Positions 8,185-17,339 of a DNA stretch of 64,000 bases are shown here, piece by piece (the stretch's first letter is position 1; every line of letters starts with the position of its first letter). Both the position numbers and the translations under genes were made by a program. The stretch covers positions 124,001 to 188,000 of the forward strand of contig JAWKLG010000007.1 in NCBI GenBank assembly GCA_041392845.1. The letters run 5' to 3'. The notes beneath the pieces were generated by a model, which saw nothing but the letters and a program-made list of their open reading frames with translations, did no database searches and was not told the origin of the DNA. The stretch comes from JAGQWW01 sp041392845. Its GTDB lineage: Bacteria > Bacteroidota > Bacteroidia > Chitinophagales > Saprospiraceae.

Positions 8185-9672
8185 ATGGATGTTTTGAACA
8201 TTATTTTTTCTGAAGAATGGGCCCTCCGAGCCCTGGCCGCTTCTCTTATGGTGGGGTTGACTTGTGGCGTTTTAGGTTGTTTTATTGTTTTAAGAAATAT
8301 GGCCTTAATCGGCGATGCACTTTCCCATGCTGTATTACCGGGCGTAGTAGTTGCTTTTATGATTTTAGGATATAATATCCTTGGATTTTTTGTCGGGTCT
8401 GTTCTTGCCGGACTTCTTACCGCAGTTGGTATTACCTGGATTCAACAAAATGTAAAAACAAAAAATGATGCAGCCATAGGCATCGTTTTTACGGCTATGT
8501 TTTCCATTGGTGTAATGGGGATTTCCTGGATAAGCAAAAATGAAGGTGTCCATTTGGACTTGAAAGATTTTTTGTTTGGAAATGTTTTGGGTGTGTCCAA
8601 TCAAGATCTATGGCTTACCCTTGCCATCTCCATTTATGTATTGGTTAGCATTGTTGTATTTTACCGTTACCTTTTTGTCAGCACATTCCAGCCAACCATT
8701 GCCCAGACTATGGGAATTTCTGTAAAGGTCATTCATTATTTTTTAATGCTGCTGCTGTCATTCGTAGTAGTAGCAGCCCTTCAAACTGTAGGGGTAATTT
8801 TGGTAGTTGCCATGCTGATCACTCCCGCTTCTACAGCGCTTTTAATTTCAGACAGATTACATAAAGTCATTTTTATTGCTGGCCTAATGGGATTACTGTC
8901 TGCTGTTTTGGGGCTTGTATTGGCTATTTACATCAATACCACTCCCGGACCGGCCATGGCTGTTGTTTCCACGATTTTATATTTACTTGCCGCATTTTTT
9001 TCACCCAAGAAAGGATTGCTTTTCCGTATGCTTCAAAAAAGGAAACTTCGCTTCCGCATCAGTCAGGAGGACTTTATGAAAGAAGCTTACAAATTAGAAC
9101 AACATGGCCAACTCAATCTTTCCAACCTTCAAACCAAACTGGATTTTTCAAAAGGAAAATTTCAAAGCGTTTTTTTAAGCTTACAACAAAAAAATTATTT
9201 TGATAAAAAATCTTTAAACCTTACTGAGAAAGGAAAAGACGAAGCATTGAGATTGACCAGAGCTCATAGATTATGGGAAACCTACCTTGTACAAGAAATG
9301 GGACTCAATGAAGCACAAATCCATGAAGATGCCGAACGACTCGAACACCTACTTCCCGAGGAAATTTTAAATGAAGTTGATCGACACCTCGGTTTCCCCA
9401 AAACAGATCCACATGGTTCTCCAATACCTAGTAGAAAAGGCTTGCCTGAATTTTCTTTGGCCCATATGGATATTGGCAAACTCGCAAAAATTGCCAATAG
9501 ACAAATTAATGAACAGATTGCTTCACAGCTTTGGCAAATGGGAATTTTACCGGATGCGGAAATTCAAATCATAAAAAAAGATTCAGAAATGGTGGAAATC
9601 CAACAAGCTGGGAAAAAATTCCAGTTCCCTATGGATTTTGCAAGTAAGCTGGGTGTGGAAAACAAAGTGTAA
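8185..9672 (+). CDS. Metal ABC transporter permease fused to a DtxR/MntR-type repressor domain
   Basis: Residues ~10-275 form a TroC/ZnuB/MntB-type permease with eight or nine hydrophobic helices and the family motifs GCFIVLRNMALIGDALSHAVLPG and MLITPASTALL. Residues ~290-430 are a metal-dependent repressor: a winged helix (about 295-350) followed by RAHRLWETYLVQEMG..IHEDAERLEH and LGFPKTDPHGSPIPSR, the metal-binding/dimerisation signature of DtxR/MntR proteins. A final ~60 residues resemble an SH3-like/FeoA-type domain. Substrate is probably Mn, Fe or Zn. No ATPase or binding-protein gene lies nearby, so the partners must be elsewhere. The palindrome at 8103-8124 is the likely operator. The fusion would link uptake and repression in one polypeptide. 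Confidence 0.9.
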   Translation: MDVLNIIFSEEWALRALAASLMVGLTCGVLGCFIVLRNMALIGDALSHAVLPGVVVAFMILGYNILGFFVGSVLAGLLTAVGITWIQQNVKTKNDAAIGIVFTAMFSIGVMGISWISKNEGVHLDLKDFLFGNVLGVSNQDLWLTLAISIYVLVSIVVFYRYLFVSTFQPTIAQTMGISVKVIHYFLMLLLSFVVVAALQTVGVILVVAMLITPASTALLISDRLHKVIFIAGLMGLLSAVLGLVLAIYINTTPGPAMAVVSTILYLLAAFFSPKKGLLFRMLQKRKLRFRISQEDFMKEAYKLEQHGQLNLSNLQTKLDFSKGKFQSVFLSLQQKNYFDKKSLNLTEKGKDEALRLTRAHRLWETYLVQEMGLNEAQIHEDAERLEHLLPEEILNEVDRHLGFPKTDPHGSPIPSRKGLPEFSLAHMDIGKLAKIANRQINEQIASQLWQMGILPDAEIQIIKKDSEMVEIQQAGKKFQFPMDFASKLGVENKV

Positions 9673-9722
9673 ATTATTTCAAATCTCCCCTTTATTTTGA
9701 ACAATACATGGGTTAACACCTT

Positions 9723-9730
9723 TACCTTTG
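9723..9730 (+). promoter_or_regulatory. -7 promoter box of the tolC-like gene
   Basis: TACCTTTG matches TAnnTTTG, with TTTG (9696-9699) upstream as a possible -33 element at a slightly long spacing of 23 bases. It argues against the TTG at 9697 as start and for the ATG at 9772. Confidence 0.45.
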
Positions 9731-9771
9731 GTCAAATTTTAAAACCCTGTATTTTCATAACCCGCTACTCC

Positions 9772-11121
9772 ATGAAATTGCGAACTTTGAATTATTACTT
9801 AAGCCTTTTATGCTTTTTGTTTTTTTTAAACAGTGTTCCTGCTCAAGAAAATTTAAGTTTGGAAGCAGCCATCCAAGAAGCAATTGACAATAGTTTTGGG
9901 GCACAGATAGCAAAAGTCAATCGTTCCATTGCAGAAAATTCTGATCACCTGAGCTTTGCCGGTGGACTACCTACTGTCAATTTCAATATCAACGCAACTT
10001 CCACCTTCAACAGGAACCAAAATCCTGCTTCATTTTTAACGGAAATTAATTCGCTTTCCGGTGGAGTAAACCCAAACCTGGAAGTTGCCTATACTTTATA
10101 CAATGGAGGCAGGATAAAATATACTAAAGAGCAATTAAGCCTTCAGAGGTTACAATCCGAAACAGATGTTCAAAATGCTTTACAGCAGTCGGTTTACAAT
10201 ACTACCCTTGCGTACTATCAGGCAGTCATACAACAAGAGCAACTTGAGATAACCAGGGAGGTAATTGCCTTAAGTAAAGATAGAATCAGAAGAGATGAAG
10301 CGAGACAAGAATACGGCCAGGCGGGTTCATTTGATCTATTACAAACTACCGATGCTTATCTGAATGACTCTACTACGCTTTTGCTTCAAATGCAAAATTT
10401 CGAAAATGCCAAAAAGAACCTATTGCTGGCAATGGGAGCAACAGATTTATCAAGAACCATTGTTTTAACTGATCCGCTTCCACAAGCAAATGAGACTTTT
10501 GAATTGGAAAATTTGAGCCAAAAACTGTTTGCTCAAAATCCTGAATACCAAAAACTACTCTTAGCACGAGACATCGCAGCAACAAATTCCAATATTCAAA
10601 GGGCAGCGAGACTACCACAAATTGCTTTAAGAGCCAACGGAGGTTATACCTACAATTCAACCTTTGCAGGTACCGGAACTTTAGCGGATGGAAATGAAAG
10701 AGATTTTGGAGGCATAAGCTCTACCAACCTTACAGGTGCTTTGACTGTAAATATCAGCATGCCTATTTATGATGGTGGTCTTAGAAAAAAACAAGTCCAA
10801 AATGCCGTACTCAGAGAAATTATCAGTCAACTCAACATCAATCAGGTTCAACAGCAATTGACCACACAGTTGGCCATCGCTTTTGACAATTACAACAATC
10901 AAAAACTAATATCAGAAGTTGCCACGACCAGAATAGAAAATGCACGACGTAGCATGGAAATCGCCACAGAACGCTTCAATGCCGGGCAAATCAATTCGTT
11001 CGATTATCGTGCCGTTCAAATCAGTTACTTGAATGCCAATCAAACTTTTTTGAATGCCTTATTCAACCTCCAAAATGCATATCTGGATATTCTGGATTTA
11101 ACAGGTGAGTTGATTAAATGA
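9772..11121 (+). CDS. TolC-family outer-membrane efflux protein
   Basis: Outer-membrane channel component of a tripartite export system. The ATG at 9772 gives a clean signal peptide (MKLRTLNYYLSLLCFLFFLNSVPAQ). The in-frame TTG at 9697 lies within the promoter. Two outer-membrane efflux (OEP) repeats follow, with LSLEAAIQEAIDNSFG at the first helix and repeated VAYTLYNGGRIKYTKEQ / ISMPIYDGGLRKKQVQ motifs at the strand-helix junctions. There are 449 residues after correction, normal for TolC. No membrane-fusion or RND/ABC partner gene is adjacent, so it is an orphan outer-membrane partner here. A strong hairpin terminator follows at 11153-11188. Confidence 0.9.
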   Translation: MKLRTLNYYLSLLCFLFFLNSVPAQENLSLEAAIQEAIDNSFGAQIAKVNRSIAENSDHLSFAGGLPTVNFNINATSTFNRNQNPASFLTEINSLSGGVNPNLEVAYTLYNGGRIKYTKEQLSLQRLQSETDVQNALQQSVYNTTLAYYQAVIQQEQLEITREVIALSKDRIRRDEARQEYGQAGSFDLLQTTDAYLNDSTTLLLQMQNFENAKKNLLLAMGATDLSRTIVLTDPLPQANETFELENLSQKLFAQNPEYQKLLLARDIAATNSNIQRAARLPQIALRANGGYTYNSTFAGTGTLADGNERDFGGISSTNLTGALTVNISMPIYDGGLRKKQVQNAVLREIISQLNINQVQQQLTTQLAIAFDNYNNQKLISEVATTRIENARRSMEIATERFNAGQINSFDYRAVQISYLNANQTFLNALFNLQNAYLDILDLTGELIK

Positions 11122-11129
11122 CGAAATAC

Positions 11130-11223
11130 AAGTGACAAGTGACGAATTAAAAATGCCCGATTGGAATTCCAACCGGGCATTTTTTTTCGAATAGCGAATA
11201 GCGAATAGCGAATAGCGAATAGC
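11130..11223. repeat. Heptanucleotide repeats between convergent genes
   Basis: AAGTGAC occurs twice in tandem (11130-11143). After a terminator hairpin there are five perfect copies of GAATAGC (11189-11223), ending ten bases before the stop codon of the convergent peroxidase gene. The complementary strand of the first part carries the words ATTCGTC and ACTTGTC, which recur in part in the array near 33.85 kb. Confidence 0.75.
11153..11188 (+). terminator. Intrinsic terminator of the tolC-like gene (probably bidirectional)
   Basis: Stem ATGCCCG / CGGGCAT with an inner TTGG/CCAA extension, followed by eight T on the plus strand. An A-run before the stem (11148-11153) supplies T residues for leftward transcripts from the convergent peroxidase gene. 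Confidence 0.8.
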
Positions 11224-11232
11224 GAAACTCGC

Positions 11233-12438
11233 TTATTTAAAAGGATCTGCAAATTTCTCTGCTGCGATAAATTTTTGGTCAGTCAAAGTATTCAAAAAAG
11301 CTACCAGAGCAGTCTTATCTTCTTCACTGAAATTAAATTTCTTAGCAATTTGATTAGAACCATTTTGATCGAATTCCTTTAACTGGAATGAAAGATTCTT
11401 GTGGTTTTTGATATTGGAGCTATAATGTTCGATAACATCCTCAAGCGTTTCAAATCGGCCATCATGCATGTAAGGACCGGTGAGCGCAATATTTCTTAAA
11501 GAAGGAACTTTGAAAAGACCTTCTTCAATAGATTGATTAGAAACTCCTCCTACTCCTTTGTCTTCATAAACCATATCCAAACCATTGTTGGCCACCAAAA
11601 CACCAGGACTTGCAAAATTTACTCCATGACACGAAGCACAGTTGTCGTTGTAAAGTTGTTTACCCTTATTTTCTTCAACTGTAAAACCATTAAAATCCTG
11701 ATTTTGGATATTACCGAAATTTCCTCCGGAATTTGCAGCCTCTACATCAAATTTTGATTCAAAAGAACCCATTGCATTGATAAATTCAGAAAGGGCCGCT
11801 AAAATATTTTCTTTGTTTATTTCCTCATCAGGAAAAGCTGTTTCAAAAAGCACTTTATAATAATCTATTGATTTCAATTTGGCTGGAAGTTTATCCAAAT
11901 CCATTCCCATTTCGATATCATCCTGAATGGTCAAAGTACTTTGCTCTGCTACAGATCCGGCTCTTTCATCCCAAAAGAATCGAGCGCCATTGTTACTTGC
12001 AAATGAATTAGTATTTCCCCCTTGGTAGGTAGCAGAAAAGCTTACCACTGAACCTAAAGCCAGTGAGTTCCTTTTGGTTAATTGACCGTCAAATCCTTCA
12101 GATTTTGCCTTACCATCTGCAAAGGCTAAAGATTGGTCATGACAGGAAGCGCATGAAACTTTATTGTTACCAGACAAATTATTATCATAAAATAATACCC
12201 TTCCCAGAGTTGCTTTATCATTGTCTACCGGTGCCGTAGTGGCTCCGCTATTTAAAATATGAATAGGCAATTCAACAGAATAGTCAATAGGATCGGCAGG
12301 TAAATTAAGATGCTCTGAAATCACTTTGAATTGCTCTTCACTATAATGGTAAGATTGAATTTTCACATCATCTTGCACACAAGAAGCAAAGGAAAACATA
12401 GCGAGGGCAGCCAAATAAAACAGGTTGATATTTTTCAT
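11233..12438 (-). CDS. Di-haem cytochrome c peroxidase/MauG-family lipoprotein (copy 1)
   Basis: Starting at the ATG at 12438, a lipoprotein signal ends at Cys20 (FASC). Two c-type haem motifs follow: CASCH at residues 96-100 and CASCH at 267-271. LGRVLFYDNNLS, FFWDERAGS and GPYMHDGRFETLEDVIEHY are typical of bacterial di-haem peroxidases and MauG-like proteins. It should sit on the periplasmic face of a membrane and either reduce peroxide or oxidise a partner. The upstream paralogue on the same strand (12647-13831) has the same spacing of lipobox and first haem. A TTG-initiated extension to 12477 lacks a signal peptide and was rejected. Confidence 0.9.
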   Translation of the reverse strand: MKNINLFYLAALAMFSFASCVQDDVKIQSYHYSEEQFKVISEHLNLPADPIDYSVELPIHILNSGATTAPVDNDKATLGRVLFYDNNLSGNNKVSCASCHDQSLAFADGKAKSEGFDGQLTKRNSLALGSVVSFSATYQGGNTNSFASNNGARFFWDERAGSVAEQSTLTIQDDIEMGMDLDKLPAKLKSIDYYKVLFETAFPDEEINKENILAALSEFINAMGSFESKFDVEAANSGGNFGNIQNQDFNGFTVEENKGKQLYNDNCASCHGVNFASPGVLVANNGLDMVYEDKGVGGVSNQSIEEGLFKVPSLRNIALTGPYMHDGRFETLEDVIEHYSSNIKNHKNLSFQLKEFDQNGSNQIAKKFNFSEEDKTALVAFLNTLTDQKFIAAEKFADPFK

Positions 12439-12589
12439 AATAAAGGTTTTAGCGCTTTTAAGTTTAAAATTAACCAAAAAGGTACTTTTAAATTATTTTA
12501 GGTAAATAATTAACTAATTCAAGTAGTTACTTTAAATCAGTAGACGTCATTATAGACAACTGAGGTTGGGCTTACCCTAAAAAAAATCA

Positions 12590-12619
12590 AAAAAAAAGGA
12601 AGCCGAATTTTCGACTTCC
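12590..12619 (-). terminator. Intrinsic terminator after peroxidase copy 2
   Basis: Minus-strand stem GGAAGTCGAA / TTCGGCTTCC (12598-12619) followed by about eight T. It should separate the two tandem peroxidase genes into different transcripts. Confidence 0.75.
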
Positions 12620-12646
12620 TTAAAATCTCTTTTAGTTATAGTTTCT

Positions 12647-13831
12647 TTAATTTATAAATGGATCTGAGAACTTCTCTGCAGTTATAAATTTATCGTCGGT
12701 CAGGGTGTTTAAAAAGTCAACAAGTGCTTTCTTTTCCGTAGCGCTGAAATTGAATTGCTTAGCAACGTATTGACCATTATTGTATTCTTTTAAATCTGTA
12801 TCCAAATTTGGGTGAGAATTAATTCCAGAACTGTAATGTTCAACTACTTCTTCCAAAGTTTGGAATCTTCCATCATGCATATAAGGTCCTGTTACTGCTA
12901 TATTCCTTAAGGTTGGAACCTTGAAGACTCCGTTTTTAGCCGGGTCATTTTCGAGTGCTCCTACTCCATTATCAGCATAGGCCATATCCAATCCATTGTT
13001 GGCAACTCTTTTACCCGGACGACCGAATCTTCTACCATGGCAAGACTGACAATTTGCAATGTAAAGGTCTTTTCCAAGATTTTCTGAAGTGGTAAATCCG
13101 GTAAAATCAACATAATCATCGTTTGGATTCTTTGCAGCTTCCCTGTCATATTTGGATTCATAAGATCCCATTCCCATGATGAAATCTGTAAGGGCTCCAA
13201 GAATTCTTTCTTCGGTTATTTCAGGATCTCCATAAGCTGCCGAAAAAAGAATCGGGTAATATTCTGAACTAGCAATTTTTGAAGGTAGTTGGTACATCTC
13301 CATACCCATTTCAATTTTGTTTTGAAGGGTCATTTCAGATTGCTCCTGCACAGAACCGGCTCGTTCATCCCAGAAAAATCTTACAGCTCCTGAAAAAGGG
13401 CTGGAGGATTGCGTAGAATAGTAGGAAGAAAAGTTAACAACTGAACCCAATGCGATTGAATTCCTTTCTGTTAATTCTCCATCGAAACCTTCAGAGAAGG
13501 CCAAATCATCCGAAAAGGCAATAGATTGTTTGTGGCAGGAAGCACAAGAAACCTTTCCATTTTTGGAAAGTTGCTTGTCATAAAAAAGAACCCTTCCCAA
13601 GGTCGCTTTATCTGAGGAAACCTGCACAGGCGTCAGCCCAATTCTAGAAATATGATCGGGTAAAGTGACGTGATAATCTAATACCTTATTAGGCAAATCA
13701 AGGTATTTTTGTAAGGTTTGATACTGATTTTCCGTGTAAGCAGACACAGAAATATTCTCTGAATCTTTTAGACAAGATGAGAAAATGAAAAGCAAGGAAA
13801 CTACGGGAAGTAGATTTTTGATAGTTTTCAT
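12647..13831 (-). CDS. Di-haem cytochrome c peroxidase/MauG-family lipoprotein (copy 2)
   Basis: Tandem paralogue of the preceding gene, similar along its whole length. Lipobox cysteine is Cys20 (FSSC). Haem 1 is CASCH at 96-100 and haem 2 is CQSCH at 261-265. It shares LGRVLFYDKQLS, RFFWDERAGSVQEQSE, VFKVPTLRNIAVTGPYMHDG and the C-terminal FLNTLTD. Periplasm-facing redox enzyme. Its own terminator follows, so the pair arose by duplication but need not be co-expressed. Divergence near the second haem (CHGRRFGRPG versus CHGVNFASPG) could reflect different partners. Confidence 0.9.
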   Translation of the reverse strand: MKTIKNLLPVVSLLFIFSSCLKDSENISVSAYTENQYQTLQKYLDLPNKVLDYHVTLPDHISRIGLTPVQVSSDKATLGRVLFYDKQLSKNGKVSCASCHKQSIAFSDDLAFSEGFDGELTERNSIALGSVVNFSSYYSTQSSSPFSGAVRFFWDERAGSVQEQSEMTLQNKIEMGMEMYQLPSKIASSEYYPILFSAAYGDPEITEERILGALTDFIMGMGSYESKYDREAAKNPNDDYVDFTGFTTSENLGKDLYIANCQSCHGRRFGRPGKRVANNGLDMAYADNGVGALENDPAKNGVFKVPTLRNIAVTGPYMHDGRFQTLEEVVEHYSSGINSHPNLDTDLKEYNNGQYVAKQFNFSATEKKALVDFLNTLTDDKFITAEKFSDPFIN

Positions 13832-13903
13832 AAAGATTTAGATTTAGTTGATAAAGCTAATTTTCTGGAAACGAAAATAAAACAATTGTTGAATATTTAC
13901 AAA

Positions 13904-14668
13904 TTATTCGAAATTCCAGGATATTTCTTTCATATCATATTCCACAATACCTTCAATTTTTTCAAGCATTAATTTACCTTGAGGGTTTACCCCAATTACC
14001 CTTCCTGAGAATTTTCTTCCTGCAGCATCTTTAAAATTTTGCAAGGTTTGATAGGCCATCAAAGAGGAAAGATAATCCGTATGCAGTAAATTTTCTCTTC
14101 CACTTTTAACCTGAAGATACTTTACTTCAATTTGTTTAAAAATTTCAGATAAAACCGATTCCAGGTCCCATACTTTTCCAGTCAAAGACATTAAGGAACC
14201 CGGATTTGGAAGGGAAGGCTCAAAGTCAGTTTGATTTACATTTAATCCAATACCGCAAACTGCACTTTGAATACTGCTTGAATTTACTGCGGTTTGAATC
14301 AGGATCCCCCCAATCTTAAGTTTTCTTACATAAATATCATTTGGCCATTTTATACAGGCCTCTTTTATACCGAGATTTTTCAAGGCATCTGCAACTCCCA
14401 GGCTGATTACTTTGTTAAGCGTAAATGAAGCAGAAGGTTTTAGGAAATTTGGATACAGTATTAGAGAAAAGGTCGCATTTTTGTCAGGTGCTGAAATCCA
14501 TTTGCTGCCCATTTGTCCTCTACCCTGCGTCTGATTGTCAGCTATAACGACCGTTCCTTCAGGTGGTTTACTTTTTGATACCAGATCTAAGGCATAAGCA
14601 TTGGTAGAAGGTACCGATTTTAAAAGTATCTTATTATTACCGGTAAAAAGTGTAGGGCCTGAGAACAT
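13904..14668 (-). CDS. birA: Biotin--[acetyl-CoA carboxylase] ligase
   Basis: Activates biotin to biotinyl-AMP and transfers it to a lysine of carboxylase carrier domains. Key motifs are GRGQMG (residues 49-54), KWPND (107-111) and KIGGIL (118-123). The C-terminal SH3-like domain contains GVNPQGKLML. At 254 aa it has no N-terminal helix-turn-helix, so it is the non-regulatory class. Cytoplasmic. A plausible substrate in this window is the carrier domain of the decarboxylase alpha subunit at 28514-30400. Divergent from rsfS with a 118-base shared upstream region. Confidence 0.93.
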   Translation of the reverse strand: MFSGPTLFTGNNKILLKSVPSTNAYALDLVSKSKPPEGTVVIADNQTQGRGQMGSKWISAPDKNATFSLILYPNFLKPSASFTLNKVISLGVADALKNLGIKEACIKWPNDIYVRKLKIGGILIQTAVNSSSIQSAVCGIGLNVNQTDFEPSLPNPGSLMSLTGKVWDLESVLSEIFKQIEVKYLQVKSGRENLLHTDYLSSLMAYQTLQNFKDAAGRKFSGRVIGVNPQGKLMLEKIEGIVEYDMKEISWNFE

Positions 14669-14786
14669 TCAGCTAGATAATTTTTGATAATTTTGACGTT
14701 GAATAAAATTCAGAAAACCCAAATGCCATTTTTTCATACTGCGTAAGGTTTTTTTATTCCTTACATTTATAAAAATACGAAAGAAT

Positions 14787-15170
14787 TTGAGTGCACAAGT
14801 TAGTTTAAAAAAAGACCTTTCTACAGAACAACTCAACGAAATAATCATTGATTCTATACAGGACATAAAGGGTAAAAACATTGTAAAACTAGACCTCCGA
14901 CATTTACACGATGCCCCTGCCGACTATTTTATCATATGTGAAGGTGAGTCCAATACCCAGGTAAAAGCCATTTCTGACAGAATCCATCAAAGGGTTAAAC
15001 AGGAAATGGGAACCCTGCCCAGTCATATGGAAGGAGCAGGTCATGCCCTTTGGGTTTGTGTAGATTATTTCTCTACAGTAGTTCATGTATTCTACAAAGA
15101 AAAACGTGCCTTCTACGAATTGGAGGATTTGTGGAGTGATGCGAAATTTACGGAATACGACAACTTATAG
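14787..15170 (+). CDS. rsfS: Ribosomal silencing factor RsfS
   Basis: RsfS (YbeB/DUF143) binds ribosomal protein uL14 and blocks subunit joining when nutrients are scarce. The 127 aa carry the family core: HDAPADYFIICEGESNTQVKA, HMEGAGHALWVCVDYFSTVVHVF and the ending FYELEDLW. The best start is TTG at 14787, because no in-frame ATG was found upstream. TACATTTA at 14762-14769 is a near-match to the -7 box. ftsH follows after 86 bases on the same strand, an rsfS-ftsH arrangement I recall in Bacteroidota. Confidence 0.92.
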   Translation: MSAQVSLKKDLSTEQLNEIIIDSIQDIKGKNIVKLDLRHLHDAPADYFIICEGESNTQVKAISDRIHQRVKQEMGTLPSHMEGAGHALWVCVDYFSTVVHVFYKEKRAFYELEDLWSDAKFTEYDNL

Positions 15171-15256
15171 GATTTTTCATTGATTTTGTCGATGAAAAGC
15201 AAGGAAAATTTAACGATTTGAAAATTCATCTGTTCTAGGAGCATAAAAAATTGTAA

Positions 15257-17251
15257 ATGGACAACAAGCAAAGTAGCAACAATAACAACCCCAACAAATT
15301 TGGATCCTACTGGATTTTCATTGTGGTGGCAGTATTGCTGCTGGCGGTAAATTTATTTACCATTACCAGCGCAACAAACGAGCCCCTGTCCTGGAACAGA
15401 TTTAGGGATTTGGTGAAAAACCAGGAGATAAAGGAATTGGTGGTAGTAAATAGCAAAACTGTACAGGTTTACCTAACCGAAGATGCTTTGAGTAAGGACA
15501 AATACAGTGATGCAGCCAAGAGTAATTTTGGAGGAGAACGACCAAATTACATGTTTGAAATTGGCTCGGTAGAGACCTTTGCCGATGATTTGGAAAAAAT
15601 TCAGGAAGAAGCCGGCTTTACCAAAGATGGAAACGAGGATAAGATGATTTATCCTAAATATTCAACCCAAACCAATTGGCTCGCTCCCATCCTTAGTTGG
15701 GTACTTCCTATTATTATCATTGTAGTGATTTGGATTTTTATTATGCGAAGGGTAGCAGGAGGCCCTGGTGGCCCCGGTGGTCAAATCTTCAATATTGGAA
15801 AATCCAAAGCAACACTTTTTGACAATAACGCAAAAGTGAACGTCACTTTCACCGATGTTGCAGGTCTGGATGAAGCAAAAGAAGAGGTGATGGAGGTCGT
15901 GGACTTCCTGAAAAATCCTAAAAAATATACAGCCCTTGGAGGAAAAATCCCAAAAGGTGTTCTTTTGGTGGGCCCTCCGGGTACCGGTAAGACGCTTTTA
16001 GCCAAAGCTGTGGCCGGTGAGGCAGGTGTACCATTTTTCTCTATCTCAGGTTCAGATTTCGTGGAGATGTTTGTAGGGGTAGGTGCCTCAAGAGTTAGAG
16101 ACCTCTTCCGTCAGGCAAGAGAAAAAGCTCCTTGTATTGTATTTATCGATGAGATTGATGCAATCGGACGTGCCAGAGGAAAAAACAGCATTACCGGTGG
16201 TAACGACGAAAGAGAAAATACCCTGAACCAACTGTTGGTGGAAATGGATGGATTCTCTACTGACAAAGGCGTCATCCTGATGGCTGCAACCAACCGTCCG
16301 GATGTATTGGATTCTGCCTTGATGCGTCCGGGTCGTTTCGACCGTGTAATAGGTATCGACAGACCTGACTTAAAAGGAAGAGAAGCTATTTTCAAAGTAC
16401 ATTTGAAAAATATCAAAATTGCCAACGACATCAGTCCTGAGGTACTTTCAGAAATGACACCGGGATTTGCCGGAGCTGAAATTGCCAACGTTTGTAACGA
16501 AGCTGCATTGATTGCGGCCAGAAGAAACAAGCAGGCGGTTGACATGGATGATTTCAATTATGCCCTTGACAGAGTAATCGGCGGTTTGGAGAAAAAGAAC
16601 AAACTTATCTCTCCAAAAGAGAAAGAAATCATTGCCTACCATGAAGCAGGACACGCGATTTGTGGATGGTTCCTTGAGCATGCCTCTCCTTTGGTTAAAG
16701 TAACCATCGTGCCTAGAGGTATCGGAACATTGGGTTATGCGCAATATCTTCCAAAAGAAGAATACATTACGCGCACAGAGCAATTGGAAGATCGAATGTG
16801 TATGACCATGGGTGGTAGAGCAGCTGAGTCTGTAGTATTTGGTAAAATTTCTACAGGAGCTCAAAATGACCTTGACCAGGTAACCAAGATGGCCTACTCG
16901 ATGATTTCTGTATTTGGTATGAATAAGGAAGTAGGTAATGTTTCTTTCTATGGCATGCAGCAGGACCAATTCCAAAAGCCTTATTCTGATGAGACGGCCA
17001 AATTGATTGATGATGAGGTTAGGAAGATGATTGACGTTCAATATGAAAGAGCGAAAAATCTTTTGACTGAAAAAAGAAATGAGCTGGAGTTATTGGCTAA
17101 GCAACTTTTGGAAAAAGAAGTATTATTAAAATCAGATGTAGAGCGTTTGATTGGTTCCAGACCAAAAGGAGAAGAAGGTGAGACTCATGCAAAACATGCC
17201 GTTACTTCAATTGCAGAAGAAGCCAACCCGGGAGAACCGGACGAGAATTAA
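15257..17251 (+). CDS. ftsH: ATP-dependent zinc metalloprotease FtsH
   Basis: Membrane-anchored AAA+ protease that degrades misfolded membrane proteins and some regulators. Two membrane helices (residues 18-38 and 141-164) flank a periplasmic domain. The glycine-rich linker is followed by Walker A GPPGTGKT (239-246), Walker B IVFIDEIDA with Asp298/Glu299, and the second region of homology ATNRPDVLDSALMRPGRFDR. The zinc site is HEAGH (462-466). At 664 aa it is full length, with an acidic C-terminal tail. A strong terminator follows 28 bases after the stop. Confidence 0.97.
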   Translation: MDNKQSSNNNNPNKFGSYWIFIVVAVLLLAVNLFTITSATNEPLSWNRFRDLVKNQEIKELVVVNSKTVQVYLTEDALSKDKYSDAAKSNFGGERPNYMFEIGSVETFADDLEKIQEEAGFTKDGNEDKMIYPKYSTQTNWLAPILSWVLPIIIIVVIWIFIMRRVAGGPGGPGGQIFNIGKSKATLFDNNAKVNVTFTDVAGLDEAKEEVMEVVDFLKNPKKYTALGGKIPKGVLLVGPPGTGKTLLAKAVAGEAGVPFFSISGSDFVEMFVGVGASRVRDLFRQAREKAPCIVFIDEIDAIGRARGKNSITGGNDERENTLNQLLVEMDGFSTDKGVILMAATNRPDVLDSALMRPGRFDRVIGIDRPDLKGREAIFKVHLKNIKIANDISPEVLSEMTPGFAGAEIANVCNEAALIAARRNKQAVDMDDFNYALDRVIGGLEKKNKLISPKEKEIIAYHEAGHAICGWFLEHASPLVKVTIVPRGIGTLGYAQYLPKEEYITRTEQLEDRMCMTMGGRAAESVVFGKISTGAQNDLDQVTKMAYSMISVFGMNKEVGNVSFYGMQQDQFQKPYSDETAKLIDDEVRKMIDVQYERAKNLLTEKRNELELLAKQLLEKEVLLKSDVERLIGSRPKGEEGETHAKHAVTSIAEEANPGEPDEN

Positions 17252-17279
17252 TCTAATTCTTATTTAAATTTAAAAATGA

Positions 17280-17309
17280 AAGCCCTTGCCGGATTGGCAA
17301 GGGCTTTTT
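17280..17309 (+). terminator. Intrinsic terminator of ftsH
   Basis: Stem AAGCCCTTGCC (17280-17290) / GGCAAGGGCTT, 5-base loop, then a T-run ending near 17309. It may also stop leftward transcription from the giant gene, because the stem is symmetrical, but the minus-strand T-run is weak. Confidence 0.85.
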
Positions 17310-17339
17310 ATATACGTGGGTCTAATTACTGCCAGACTA

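Noticed and set aside
9697..9771. In-frame TTG start giving a 474-aa TolC protein
   Set aside because: It overlaps a probable -33/-7 promoter and destroys the signal peptide; ATG 9772 is better.
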